From Marine Group II euryarchaeote MED-G34 (GTDB lineage: Archaea > Thermoplasmatota > Poseidoniia > Poseidoniales > Thalassarchaeaceae): a DNA stretch of 58,364 nt. The stretch is taken from the NCBI GenBank assembly GCA_002457605.1, contig NTJT01000005.1, positions 1-58,364 of the forward strand, written 5' to 3'. Below are positions 26,444 through 35,612 of the stretch, piece after piece. The position numbers and the translations under genes were made by a program. Numbering within the stretch: position 1 is the first letter of the stretch; each line of letters starts with the position of its first letter. The notes beneath the pieces were generated by a model that was not told where the DNA came from, ran no database searches, and worked only from the letters and a program-made list of their open reading frames with translations.

Positions 26444-29425
26444 TCACGGAGGGTTGCCCGATCCCGCGGTGGTGATGGTTTGCGATTCGGGCGTGCCGTC
26501 CTGGTCGGAATCTATGGTGATGACCGTGACGATGAGGCCTTGGGATGTGCCGGCGACGTAGTCAATTTGGAATCCGATCCAAGTGCTGTTGGTGTGGTAA
26601 GCATGTCCCTGAGGACTGATGTTCCACTCAAATACGGAGTGTGAGAGATAGCCTTCCTGCAGTACCTCGATGCTACCGGTGGAAGAGAGCGAGAGGTTTC
26701 TCGCATGCCAGATGTTGTTATTGGCCGCGGAAGTCACGTTGCCGTCAGCGTTGTCGTCCCTCTGCCCCATGTAGTGACGGTGGAACACCCTACGGTTGAG
26801 GAAGTCGTCGTTGTTGGTGTCAGTTGCCTGCCAGGTCCGACTTAGATAGTGGTAGGTATCAGGACTGCCATCTGAGTTGTTATCCCACGCTGTCAAGGTG
26901 GCCACTCCGATACGGATGGTATGCGGCTGCTGCCATGAGTTGCGCCATATCTCCATCGAACGCGTCTCCTCGGAGACATACGTCCATCCGTGGGCGTGCT
27001 CATCGAGGTACAACGTCTCCCTAACCCGTCTGAAGACATGCTCCTCAGAGCCGTCCTCATTGGGGTCCCACCATGTCAGGGTAGCAGTGTATGACTCGCG
27101 CTGCTCTAGGTGGTGGTCGAAGTCCCAGTCGGTCGCATTGGACATGTGTATGATTCTCTGCTTCCACTCAAGCATCCCATCCGCATCGTCATCGACCATG
27201 CGAGTCAGTGCGAACCGGTGGATGTGGTGCTCCACCATCCCCCAGTCCCAGTGCTGGTGCCAGCCTCGCATTCGGGCGGTGTAGTCAAGGTCGCCGTCGT
27301 GGTCAGTGTCGACCTTGAGGACCCCTGCTCGCCATGTCCACTGCAATTCGATGATGCCGTTGGAGTCGTTGTCGAACTGAGCGGTGTTCTGCTGAAGCGC
27401 GCGGACCACATCGACATTGCCGTCTGAGTTAGTGTCCCTAACTACAACTGCTCGCAGGTTGTCACGATGGCGGTCGGCATTGCCGTCCTCAGTAGGGTCC
27501 CATATCCACGAAGTGTGGTCGATTGCCATCCAGCGCTCTGGCGTGCCGTCATCGTTGCCATCGATGCGATGGATGAGTCGAGAGTGCGAGAAGTAGGCGG
27601 TCAGGACCGAGCCGATGCCCTGATCGACCATCCTCTGGTCCCGATTCAGGATAACCCTGCGCTCCAGATTGCCATCTTGGTCGGCATCGGTCCGGGCATG
27701 AACGAACAGGTGTATGTTGACATCCTCATAGGTGCCATTGTCCCAAGTCCACACGGTCCTGGTCAGGACGTCGTGTCGCTCGGGTATACCATCTGAGTTC
27801 TGATCGACGAGGTCCATCCCCCTGAAGCGTGTGAAAAAGAGGTCATCTTGCCCGTCGCCGTCGCGGTCGTGCGAGCATTGGGTGTTGCGAACTAGGATGA
27901 TGCGTTCGGGACCTGGGATGCCGTCCGAGTCAAACCAGAACACGCCTACCGTCCTGTGGCAGAGGGTCTCTGCGACCCCGTCGTTATCCCAGTCCTCCCA
28001 GAAGCTATCGTTCCACCACGTGGCCGTTACTTGCGAGATGGAACGCGAGTAGGTCTGCTCTTGCATAGAGGAGTCGTCGATTTCCCCCCATGCCTCGTCG
28101 AACACGGGTTCGACTATCTCAGTCCTCGCTGCGTTTTCGAGAGGGTTTGGGACGAGTTCGTCCTCAGAGGGAGCCTCGTCCTCGTTGACGACGCTGCTCT
28201 GAATCATCAGGGGGTCACTCGGGATGGTGTCGGTCTCTTCCTCGTCGCCAACCTCGTCGCGCACTGATTCCTCATCGGTAGTCACCCAGTCATCGACCTC
28301 TTGGTCATCATCGTAGTATCCATCTCCATCTGGGTCGAAATCAGACTGCCAATCATACTCAGAGTCGCTCTGGGCCTCGGTAACCTCGTCGACATTACCA
28401 TCGCCGTCAGCGTCGAGCCCTTGCTCGACTTCGTTTTCCAACTGCTCCTCGGCCTCGCCCTCCAATTCATCCTGGAGCTGCGCAGCCTCTAGATCGTCGG
28501 CGACTGAAACCACTTCGACGTGGAACACGCGCTCAGTGGTAATTCCAGTGGGCCCTGTGGCAGTCACACGGACCACGTAGATTCCTTCTTCGGAGTACTG
28601 ATGCGATTCATCGGCCATAGCCGGGTCGGATGTGGAGTCGTCGCCCCAGTCGATCGAGACAGAGGTTGGCCCTAATGGATCCTCTGCTACAGTGGCGATG
28701 CTGAGTTCACCGGCCAGATTGAGGTGTATGCGCCCCTGAGGGGAGGGATTGGTTGAGACGGTGAGCAATGGGGCGTTCGCGTCGTCTATTCTTATCGATT
28801 CCTGCACAGTGGCTAGGAAGCCCGAGGTGTCCGTGACCGATACACGGACCGAGTAGGTTCCCGGCTCACCCCAAATATGCTGACCAGCGAGGTCGCGCAG
28901 AGTGGCACCATCTGAGAAGTCCACCTCTACCACTAGATTGTCGCCATCAGGATCGGTAGCGTCCACGGACCAAGCAATGGGGACTCCTGCAATGCCCTCG
29001 GAAGGAAGTTCAAGTGAGACAGTAGGCGCCCTGTTAGGCTCAATCAGTGTGAATATGACCGCTGACACAGTAGAAGCACCCATTGAATCAGTCAACTCTA
29101 CCTCAATGGTGTGAGTCCCAACTGAGAGGAATCCCGCATCGTAGGCCAAGCTGTTGGATGTCTGGACGAGTACACCATCGAGGCGCCAGTTGGCGATGAA
29201 AGGGGCGGTTCCTTCCTCAATGACAGCGTTTGCGATGATCAGATCGCTTGCCGAGGTCGGTGAGCCTTCGATAGTCACACTTGCAGTCACTACCGACGGC
29301 TCTGGCTGCTCAACAATCTCATCGGTGGCACCCAAGCATCCAGAACCCAGCATCAGGGCAACTAGGAAAAGACCAGTATGGATTCGGTGACGGTTGTTTC
29401 TTTCTCGGTAAGTCCTGTACATCAA
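26444..29425 (-). CDS. Large lipoprotein with N-terminal PKD-like domains and about 15+ DxDxDGxxE Ca-binding repeat units
   Basis: Lipobox LMLGSGC; PKD-like VEVDFSDGATLRDLAGQHIWGEPGTYSVRVSVTD; repeats DRDGDGQDD, DQNSDGIPE, DADQDGNLE, DTNSDGNVD, DTDHDGDLD, DDDADGMLE, DNNSDGSPD, DSDQDGTPE. Confidence 0.85.
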   Translation of the reverse strand: MMYRTYRERNNRHRIHTGLFLVALMLGSGCLGATDEIVEQPEPSVVTASVTIEGSPTSASDLIIANAVIEEGTAPFIANWRLDGVLVQTSNSLAYDAGFLSVGTHTIEVELTDSMGASTVSAVIFTLIEPNRAPTVSLELPSEGIAGVPIAWSVDATDPDGDNLVVEVDFSDGATLRDLAGQHIWGEPGTYSVRVSVTDTSGFLATVQESIRIDDANAPLLTVSTNPSPQGRIHLNLAGELSIATVAEDPLGPTSVSIDWGDDSTSDPAMADESHQYSEEGIYVVRVTATGPTGITTERVFHVEVVSVADDLEAAQLQDELEGEAEEQLENEVEQGLDADGDGNVDEVTEAQSDSEYDWQSDFDPDGDGYYDDDQEVDDWVTTDEESVRDEVGDEEETDTIPSDPLMIQSSVVNEDEAPSEDELVPNPLENAARTEIVEPVFDEAWGEIDDSSMQEQTYSRSISQVTATWWNDSFWEDWDNDGVAETLCHRTVGVFWFDSDGIPGPERIILVRNTQCSHDRDGDGQDDLFFTRFRGMDLVDQNSDGIPERHDVLTRTVWTWDNGTYEDVNIHLFVHARTDADQDGNLERRVILNRDQRMVDQGIGSVLTAYFSHSRLIHRIDGNDDGTPERWMAIDHTSWIWDPTEDGNADRHRDNLRAVVVRDTNSDGNVDVVRALQQNTAQFDNDSNGIIELQWTWRAGVLKVDTDHDGDLDYTARMRGWHQHWDWGMVEHHIHRFALTRMVDDDADGMLEWKQRIIHMSNATDWDFDHHLEQRESYTATLTWWDPNEDGSEEHVFRRVRETLYLDEHAHGWTYVSEETRSMEIWRNSWQQPHTIRIGVATLTAWDNNSDGSPDTYHYLSRTWQATDTNNDDFLNRRVFHRHYMGQRDDNADGNVTSAANNNIWHARNLSLSSTGSIEVLQEGYLSHSVFEWNISPQGHAYHTNSTWIGFQIDYVAGTSQGLIVTVITIDSDQDGTPESQTITTAGSGNPP

Positions 29426-29474
29426 TCAGAGGGCGCCTCTTTCCACCTTAAAGGAAAGTGGGTCATTGGATTTG

Positions 29475-30467
29475 TCAAAGCCTCGAAGAGAGAGGTTCTA
29501 CGAGCGTCGACCATAGCCTCATACCCTCTTCTGTAAGCTGTCGATTGGTGCGCAATCCACTCCTTTTGCGGGTGATTAGTCCCTGCGATTCAAGTCTCTT
29601 CAGGTGGTGTCCCACCAGTTGCTGACTAGTCTCAAGTCTCGATGCTAATTCCCTCTGTGTCGGGGAGGGTTGTCCATCCTCTTGCTCGGCTATCGAGCGA
29701 AGCACCATCAGAGCCACATCACTGAGTTGATTGGCATCGACCGGACGAGGCAGGTTGGATAACTCTGCGGCGCGGTCGACTGCCGAAGTATAGTAACGCA
29801 GTAGACGACCGTCGCGCCTGCACCAGACACGGCCCTCGTTCTCGAGAATTCTGAGATGGTGCACTGCCTGATGATTACCCATCTCAAGAGCACGAATTAT
29901 GCCAGAGAGGTGGCAGCCGGGATGTGCAGTAAGAAAGCCCTCGAGTCGCCCTCTCTGGTAGGTTCCGGCCAGTGTGCCGGAACCCTCAGTGACCCTGAGT
30001 TGCGAGAAGCGGCCCATGGACCTAACCATCTTCGCCCTTGTCGGCTCATCTCCCGCTGAAACCAAAGCGAGAGAGAAAAGGATGACTGCGAGGAATGCGG
30101 AGAAATATGGAACGACTGGCAGTGAGAAATCTAGGATCGTTTCTCTACCTTGGGAATCAGGGGTTTCCGGCTGGAATTCTTGCTGACCATATGAGAGGAT
30201 TCCATTGATGGACCATGTCCCGGCCGTCGAACCGCTCACTGAAACACCTACCAACTCTCCCATGACAGGGCTGAGGAACAGTCCTGCCTCAGGATGTGGT
30301 TCGTGCAGCAGGCCCTGAGAGTCCTCCAGCATCCACACACCAGGTGATGTTCGCACCCAGGTGGCCTCCTGATCTGCGGCAACGGAGGGAGCGGAAACAA
30401 TGAGCAGGGTAGTCAGCACTGCAATGATGGAAACCGTGCGTGTTGCACACGCTGGCGCCCTTGCCAT
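29475..30467 (-). CDS. Membrane-anchored transcriptional regulator with two winged-HTH domains
   Basis: N-terminal signal/TM, short ectodomain, TM PYFSAFLAVILFSLALVSA, then wHTH HPGCHLSGIIRALEMGNHQAVHHLRILENEGRV and wHTH PTQRELASRLETSQQLVGHHLKRLESQGLI. Confidence 0.82.
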   Translation of the reverse strand: MARAPACATRTVSIIAVLTTLLIVSAPSVAADQEATWVRTSPGVWMLEDSQGLLHEPHPEAGLFLSPVMGELVGVSVSGSTAGTWSINGILSYGQQEFQPETPDSQGRETILDFSLPVVPYFSAFLAVILFSLALVSAGDEPTRAKMVRSMGRFSQLRVTEGSGTLAGTYQRGRLEGFLTAHPGCHLSGIIRALEMGNHQAVHHLRILENEGRVWCRRDGRLLRYYTSAVDRAAELSNLPRPVDANQLSDVALMVLRSIAEQEDGQPSPTQRELASRLETSQQLVGHHLKRLESQGLITRKRSGLRTNRQLTEEGMRLWSTLVEPLSSRL

Positions 30468-30518
30468 GCGAAATCGGAGATGCTTGCAGGGGTTAAGGGT
30501 CGTGGGTTGTCGCGTTTG

Positions 30519-31172
30519 TCAGGAGTCGTTCTCGCTGTCAACTGCTTCCGCTAGTCCTGTCCACCAGCCTATCAAAGGCAAAATCAGCAACAGTCCCAAT
30601 AATCCACCGACCAACCAGGCTAACGGGTTCTCAATTAGACTGAGAAACTCGTCACCCCAAATCCCAAGCACTATTCCCTCCATACCGAACCTTATGCCTC
30701 GACCGAAGAGACCCGCTGCGATGAACAGCCTGAGGTCCATCCTACCAGCCCCCGCTGCCCAAGCCAGAGCCTTGTAAGGAATTGGGGAGACTGCTGCGAG
30801 GAAGATACCAGCAGACCCGTATCTAATCATCAGGGCATCGAGTCTGGTAACTGTAGCATCGCTGGCGAAACGCTCGAGTATCGGTCTACCAGCATAGGCA
30901 CCGATTCCATATCCCCCTACTGCTCCAACTACGCTAGATAAGGTAGCCACTAGGACAATGGCTAGGATATCGAGAGAGCTATCGGCCCCGAGGACCATAG
31001 GGATGACCAGCAAGTCAGGAGGTGCTGGTTGGAAGGCTGCTTCAGAGGCCGAAACAACGGCCAGGCCAAGTAGGCCCCATTCGCCCGCCCAATCGATTAT
31101 CGAGCTTACAACACCCTCTAACACGTACCCTCGTCCCTCCTTTTCGGGATGAACGTTGCTTCCCGTGGTCAC
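30519..31172 (-). CDS. VTT/DedA-like (YqaA-type) membrane protein
   Basis: PPDLLVIPMVLG; VGAVGGYGIGAYAGRPILERF; AVSPIPYKALAWAAG. Confidence 0.75.
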   Translation of the reverse strand: MTTGSNVHPEKEGRGYVLEGVVSSIIDWAGEWGLLGLAVVSASEAAFQPAPPDLLVIPMVLGADSSLDILAIVLVATLSSVVGAVGGYGIGAYAGRPILERFASDATVTRLDALMIRYGSAGIFLAAVSPIPYKALAWAAGAGRMDLRLFIAAGLFGRGIRFGMEGIVLGIWGDEFLSLIENPLAWLVGGLLGLLLILPLIGWWTGLAEAVDSENDS

Positions 31173-31223
31173 CGACTAGGCGCGGAGGCGACCCCTGAAA
31201 GCGCAGCCAGCCTCCGCCTGAGC

Positions 31224-31721
31224 ATGGCGGCGGGTGAGGTCTTAGACACCGCTGCGCTAATCGCGTGGCCCCTGGAGAGGATGCGTGGCAGCCTTGTTGT
31301 CCATTCCCAGAGAGCAGAGCTCTCCCGAATATCGCCTGATCGTGAGATTATACTCGACGCAGCAGGGCTAGAATGGGCATCTCCGAGTTCTTCTGCGATT
31401 ACTCGAGCCAGTGACCTAGCCACTGCCACAGGAGACATGGCTGGCCTATCACCTGTCGACCTCGAATTGCTGGCGCTGACCATCGAGAGGACCGCAACTC
31501 TGGCAACCGACGATTACAGGCTGCAGAATTTGTGTGAGTTAGGAGGGGTGCCTTGGCTCTCTGTGACCATGGAAGGAATAAGCTCACTTTGGTCCTGGGA
31601 ATTGCGCTGTACGGGATGCGGGGCGGTTTTTCCCTCTCCCGGCACACCTAGTTCTCATCGAGAGTTGGGAACCTGTTCTGATTGCGGTTCCATTCTCAAA
31701 CTGAGTCGCAAGAGGGACTGA
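31224..31721 (+). CDS. nob1: Nob1-like rRNA maturation endonuclease (PIN domain + zinc ribbon)
   Basis: VLDTAALIAWPLE; LSPVDLELLALTIE; TLATDDYRLQNL; CTGCGAVFP...CSDCGSILKL. Confidence 0.82.
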   Translation: MAAGEVLDTAALIAWPLERMRGSLVVHSQRAELSRISPDREIILDAAGLEWASPSSSAITRASDLATATGDMAGLSPVDLELLALTIERTATLATDDYRLQNLCELGGVPWLSVTMEGISSLWSWELRCTGCGAVFPSPGTPSSHRELGTCSDCGSILKLSRKRD

Positions 31722-31931
31722 TTATTCAGCCTCGTCAGCGACATCCTCAGTCATACCGCCTCTGTCCATGTCGCGCTCGGCTTCTGATGGGCTTCTGACC
31801 TCATTAACTGCCATTTCATACTCGCCCTTAGCCAATCCAAGACTGCGGGCCAACTCTGGTATCCTCTTAGCGCCGAAGAATAGTACTGCGATTCCAATCA
31901 GAAACGCCATCTCTGTGGGTCCTATTGCCAT
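31722..31931 (-). CDS. tatA: Sec-independent translocase TatA-like protein
   Basis: EMAFLIGIAVLFFGAKRIPELARSLGLAKGEYE. Confidence 0.88.
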   Translation of the reverse strand: MAIGPTEMAFLIGIAVLFFGAKRIPELARSLGLAKGEYEMAVNEVRSPSEAERDMDRGGMTEDVADEAE

Positions 31932-31986
31932 GCTATCGCCCCTAGGTGAGAGTGTTCTCGTTCAAATGCTTCGGCTCAGTAGTCCA

Positions 31987-32244
31987 TCAACCGCCAGAAA
32001 CAGGAGGAAGGAAGGCTATCTCAGAAGAGTCGGCTAGTGGGGCATCGAGAGATGCCCCTATCTGGCCGTCGATTGCCACTCTGAGGCCCGAATCGAGGTA
32101 TTCCGAGAGTTCGAACCTGTCAATTAGTTGCTCAGCGGTGGTCCCAAACTTGAGTGCGACCTCAATCTCACGTTCGCCCAGTCTCTCGGCTAGAGGTCCG
32201 AAGAACAGCATTCTAACCTTGACGGCCTTCTCTGTGTCGGTCAC
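31987..32244 (-). CDS. MoaD/ThiS-like ubiquitin-fold sulfur carrier
   Basis: VRMLFFGPLAERLGEREIEV; C-terminal AFLPPVSGG. Confidence 0.85.
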   Translation of the reverse strand: MTDTEKAVKVRMLFFGPLAERLGEREIEVALKFGTTAEQLIDRFELSEYLDSGLRVAIDGQIGASLDAPLADSSEIAFLPPVSGG

Positions 32245-32321
32245 GGGCCACCGAACTCAGCGGCTCCCATCAACCCATCTCCCTCGCAGGGACTATACCG
32301 CCCGCGCACCGCGAAGGGACG

Positions 32322-33014
32322 ATGAGCGAACTCGGGGCCGTGGTCTTCGACTGCGATGGTGTACTCACTGACAACGGCTCCTCTTGGCAGAACATTCACG
32401 ATTACTTCGGGACTGAAAACCTTGAGACACTGGAGCGTTTCCTCAATCGTGAAATCAGCGATGATGAGTTCATGGCAGAAGACATACGCCTGTGGACAGC
32501 GGTGCAGTCCCGCATCCATCGTGACGATATCATGCGATGCTATTCTGGCATCACCCTGATGACAGGGGCACGTGATGTCGTGCGCGAGCTGCAGGAGAGG
32601 GGGGTTTTCGTGGCCATAGTCTCCGCAGGCGTAGATGTCTTCGTCGCGAGCATAGCATCGATGCTCAAGGTCGATGACTGGATCGCCAATGGCTTCGACT
32701 GGGATGACGACGGTTGGCTGCGTGGTCCCGCGCCCTCACTCGTCAACTCGCACGAGAAGGGTTTGTTGGTAGAGAAAATAGCTAGGATCGAAGGGATTGA
32801 TCCGTCGGGAATCGTCTCAGTTGGAGATTCCAGCACGGACTTGTCGATGATGATACCTGGCTCTAGGTTCATCGGCTTCAACCCTGCCCGGCAGAGGGCT
32901 GTGGATGCCTTCAGAGAGGCAGGCGTACCGATAGTGGAAGGCGATGATCTGCGTGACCTATGGCGGCATCTGTATGGCGGCGAGGACTTTCCCGATTCAG
33001 GCGAAAGGGATTGA
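32322..33014 (+). CDS. HAD-superfamily phosphatase (phosphoserine phosphatase-like)
   Basis: VVFDCDGVLTDNGSSW; VAIVSAGVDVF; VSVGDSSTDLSMM. Confidence 0.85.
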   Translation: MSELGAVVFDCDGVLTDNGSSWQNIHDYFGTENLETLERFLNREISDDEFMAEDIRLWTAVQSRIHRDDIMRCYSGITLMTGARDVVRELQERGVFVAIVSAGVDVFVASIASMLKVDDWIANGFDWDDDGWLRGPAPSLVNSHEKGLLVEKIARIEGIDPSGIVSVGDSSTDLSMMIPGSRFIGFNPARQRAVDAFREAGVPIVEGDDLRDLWRHLYGGEDFPDSGERD

Positions 33015-34619
33015 GGCCGTGGCGTGCGTGTGTAAATTAACGATTGTCAGGATGCAAGGCTTGGGCTGGAACCCCAACATACGTTGGTAGTCGGTCTGAT
33101 CTTGCCAGGTCGAACTGTGTACCATCGTGGTTCCTTTGTGGTTGCCGACGTAGTGCCCATGCACGTGACCAGTCACGAAGATATCGGGGACAGTAGAAAT
33201 AACCATTCGATCCTCTGGCTCAGGAGAAAGCGGGGTCTTTCCGCCCCATGACGGAGCTAGGTGCCTGCGCTCCATCATTGCTCTCATCGCCAATTCAGGA
33301 GATGAGTAAGTCACAGAGCGAAGACCTGCAACGAAGTCGTCGATGCTCTTGCCATGGTACGACAGTATACGAACGCCGTGCAGACTGAAGTCGCACGGAT
33401 TACCCACGAACACTGCGTCCGAGTAGTCCTGTTGGACCTCTGGGTCCAACGCTGGTTGCGGCTCGGCCGGACGAACAGCGTCATGGTTGCCCGGCAGAAT
33501 CATCAAATCGACCCAATCGGGCAGATTCTCCAGCAGCCTTGCCAGCTCGCCGTATTGGTTGAACAGGTCCTTGATGGCGAGGTGTCGCTCCTGGCCCGGG
33601 TAGATACCTACGCCGTCGACACCGTCTCCGCTCAGTACAAAATACTTCACAGTCCGAGCTAGAGGGTCATTTCTGAACCACTCAATCATCTTCTCCCATT
33701 GTGGTGCTAGGAAGGTCTTACTACCGACATGGACATCAGACAGGAAAGCAGCCGAGACGGCCTCAGCCTCGCTGGCAGCGGACTTGGAATGCCTCCCTAA
33801 TGGTGGCATGTGGATGTCGCTCACCGAGAAATATGGGTCCCTGTTCCCTATCACGAAGTGACCACTAACTCCGACTACATCGTCGTTCATCAGACCGTCA
33901 ATTGAAGGGTGGAAATTAGATGCTCCAGAGGGTTCCTTGAGCATACACCTAATCTGCATCGAGTCGTCTTCGATATCGAACCACAGATAGCCTCCTTTGG
34001 ACCATCTATCCACGCTGACAAGACCAACCAAAGTGACTTCGTAGTCACGACTTGAGTGACGTTGCCTGTTGCGCCACGCCTCCGAGACACTGATGGGGCG
34101 GCGCGGCAGAGCTCTGCCTGAGATCATCATCTGGCGAATCTGGCGCAACCTGTCGGAGAAGCACGACCTTATGTCGTTCATCTTGCCCTCTGTAGTCGAG
34201 CGGCCCGTGATATCGAAGTGAATCTCAATCTCCGAGTCGACATCTTTGGCCTGCATTGGGAAGTCGTCGAGACTGTAGTCATCGAGGCCGTGGCGACGCA
34301 CCGGGGGGGCGAGCACTTGGGGCCCTACGGGTGCAAGTGTTCGGCCGATAGCAGATTGACTCTCCGGATCCGGCAGAGTTGCTTGTTCAGACCTCGGGGT
34401 GCCCGGAGGTGCATCGATTACCTCCTCAGTCGGAACCAGTGTCAGCATCTCTTCCACGGTCCTCTCACTGAGCATCACCACATTCGATCTCTGGGCGGCT
34501 TCGATTAGGGATGATATGTCAGGGAGACTCTGAATCCTCTCTTGAGCCGCCTTACCGAGCACGAGCAGCCCCGCAGCGGTCAGTTGACGCTGTCGATTCG
34601 CCCATTCCTCATCGACCAT
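32997..34619 (-). CDS. polB: DNA polymerase II (PolD) small subunit DP1 / 3'-5' exonuclease
   Basis: OB-like region plus phosphoesterase motifs AAFLSDVHVGSKTF, GDGVDGVG, ILPGNHDAVRPAEPQPAL, VTGHVHGHYV. Confidence 0.93.
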   Translation of the reverse strand: MVDEEWANRQRQLTAAGLLVLGKAAQERIQSLPDISSLIEAAQRSNVVMLSERTVEEMLTLVPTEEVIDAPPGTPRSEQATLPDPESQSAIGRTLAPVGPQVLAPPVRRHGLDDYSLDDFPMQAKDVDSEIEIHFDITGRSTTEGKMNDIRSCFSDRLRQIRQMMISGRALPRRPISVSEAWRNRQRHSSRDYEVTLVGLVSVDRWSKGGYLWFDIEDDSMQIRCMLKEPSGASNFHPSIDGLMNDDVVGVSGHFVIGNRDPYFSVSDIHMPPLGRHSKSAASEAEAVSAAFLSDVHVGSKTFLAPQWEKMIEWFRNDPLARTVKYFVLSGDGVDGVGIYPGQERHLAIKDLFNQYGELARLLENLPDWVDLMILPGNHDAVRPAEPQPALDPEVQQDYSDAVFVGNPCDFSLHGVRILSYHGKSIDDFVAGLRSVTYSSPELAMRAMMERRHLAPSWGGKTPLSPEPEDRMVISTVPDIFVTGHVHGHYVGNHKGTTMVHSSTWQDQTDYQRMLGFQPKPCILTIVNLHTHATASIPFA

Positions 34620-34672
34620 CCTCAGCGGGTGTGCCGGGGACGCTCATGATAATATCGCAGGAATTCCAGAGA

Positions 34673-34689
34673 CGGTGCCTTAGGCACCG
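34673..34689. other. Perfect 7-bp TTA-loop hairpin CGGTGCC-TTA-GGCACCG
   Basis: 2 nt beyond the stop of the cinA-like gene on the minus strand. Confidence 0.9.
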
Positions 34690-34691
34690 AT

Positions 34692-35381
34692 TCAGTCTTC
34701 CCAATCTGTAAGGGAAGCGAGGTCGACCTCGGAGATCTCCTCGGCCACAGTCTTCTTGGTGCCCTGCCAACTCATGCTGCCTTCCCACTCTTCGTCAGAC
34801 GGATCCAGCCCGGAAGTGTCTATCTCAGCACTCTCGGCCTGTGCACTTATTGCTTCGGGTTCCGTGTCTTCACTCCCTTCCACTCTGTCCAAAGTCTCAA
34901 GGGCCAGTCTAAGTGCAAAGGCTGCGAAAGAACGTTTGTTGTCTAGTCGGTCGTTATCGCCGTAGTCCATCCTCCTAACTAGGAAGTAATCCTCTGTGAC
35001 CACTGCCACGTGCACTCTGCCAATCTCCTTGTCAGCAGTTGCGCCCCCTGGTCCAGCGATTCCGGTGATGGATATAGCCACGTCAGAGCCTGACTGATAG
35101 CGCGCGCCCTGGGCCATCTGCACTGCAACCTCGTGCGATACAGCTCCTGCCTCACCCTCATCAAACGCAGACTTATCGACGCCGAGCTCGCGCATCTTGG
35201 ACTCATTAGAGTATACTACCCATCCCTGCTTGAACCACTCAGACGCCCCGGAGATATCAGTAATCAAAGAAGCCAGCAGCCCTCCTGTGCAGGACTCGGC
35301 AGTTGATACGGTCCAACCTCGCTTGCGGAGTCGGCGGGTCACTCGGGAGGCCAGTCCCGCTGTCTCTTCGACCACGTTCAC
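34692..35381 (-). CDS. CinA C-terminal-domain protein (NMN amidohydrolase-like) with acidic C-terminal extension
   Basis: VSTAESCTGGLLASLITDISGASEWFKQGWVVYSNESKMRELGV; SITGIAGPGGATADKEIGRVHVAV. Confidence 0.9.
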   Translation of the reverse strand: MNVVEETAGLASRVTRRLRKRGWTVSTAESCTGGLLASLITDISGASEWFKQGWVVYSNESKMRELGVDKSAFDEGEAGAVSHEVAVQMAQGARYQSGSDVAISITGIAGPGGATADKEIGRVHVAVVTEDYFLVRRMDYGDNDRLDNKRSFAAFALRLALETLDRVEGSEDTEPEAISAQAESAEIDTSGLDPSDEEWEGSMSWQGTKKTVAEEISEVDLASLTDWED

Positions 35382-35477
35382 CGGCCATGGCCGACACTCT
35401 TGAGAGTTTCACTCACGCCTCGGAGCAGAATAGAGACCCAGTAGGGCGATTTACAGTGCCTGACGTCGTTTTACGCT

Positions 35478-35553
35478 TGGTGGGTCCGGCAGGAATTGAA
35501 CCTGCGATCTTCGCTTTGTAAGAGCGACGTCATAACCCCTAGACCACGGACCC
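35478..35553 (-). tRNA. tRNA-Val(UAC), CCA encoded
   Basis: Acceptor GGGTCCG/CGGACCC; anticodon loop CTTACAA; GGTTCAATTCC; 3' ACCA. Confidence 0.95.
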
Positions 35554-35612
35554 TAGGAGAGCGCACAAGCGTTGTGTTCAAATCCTCTGCGGCTGAATGA
35601 CAGTACAGAGGA

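Noticed and set aside
26824-28492. Plus-strand ORFs opposite the large lipoprotein (for example 27110..27427, 27467..27796, 27956..28267)
   Set aside because: Antisense to a strongly supported repeat protein; Val/Ile-rich mirror of the Asp codons, with no domain recognised.
35303-35521. Plus ORF ending LVGPAGIEPAIFAL
   Set aside because: Reads through the tRNA-Val gene antisense; an artefact.
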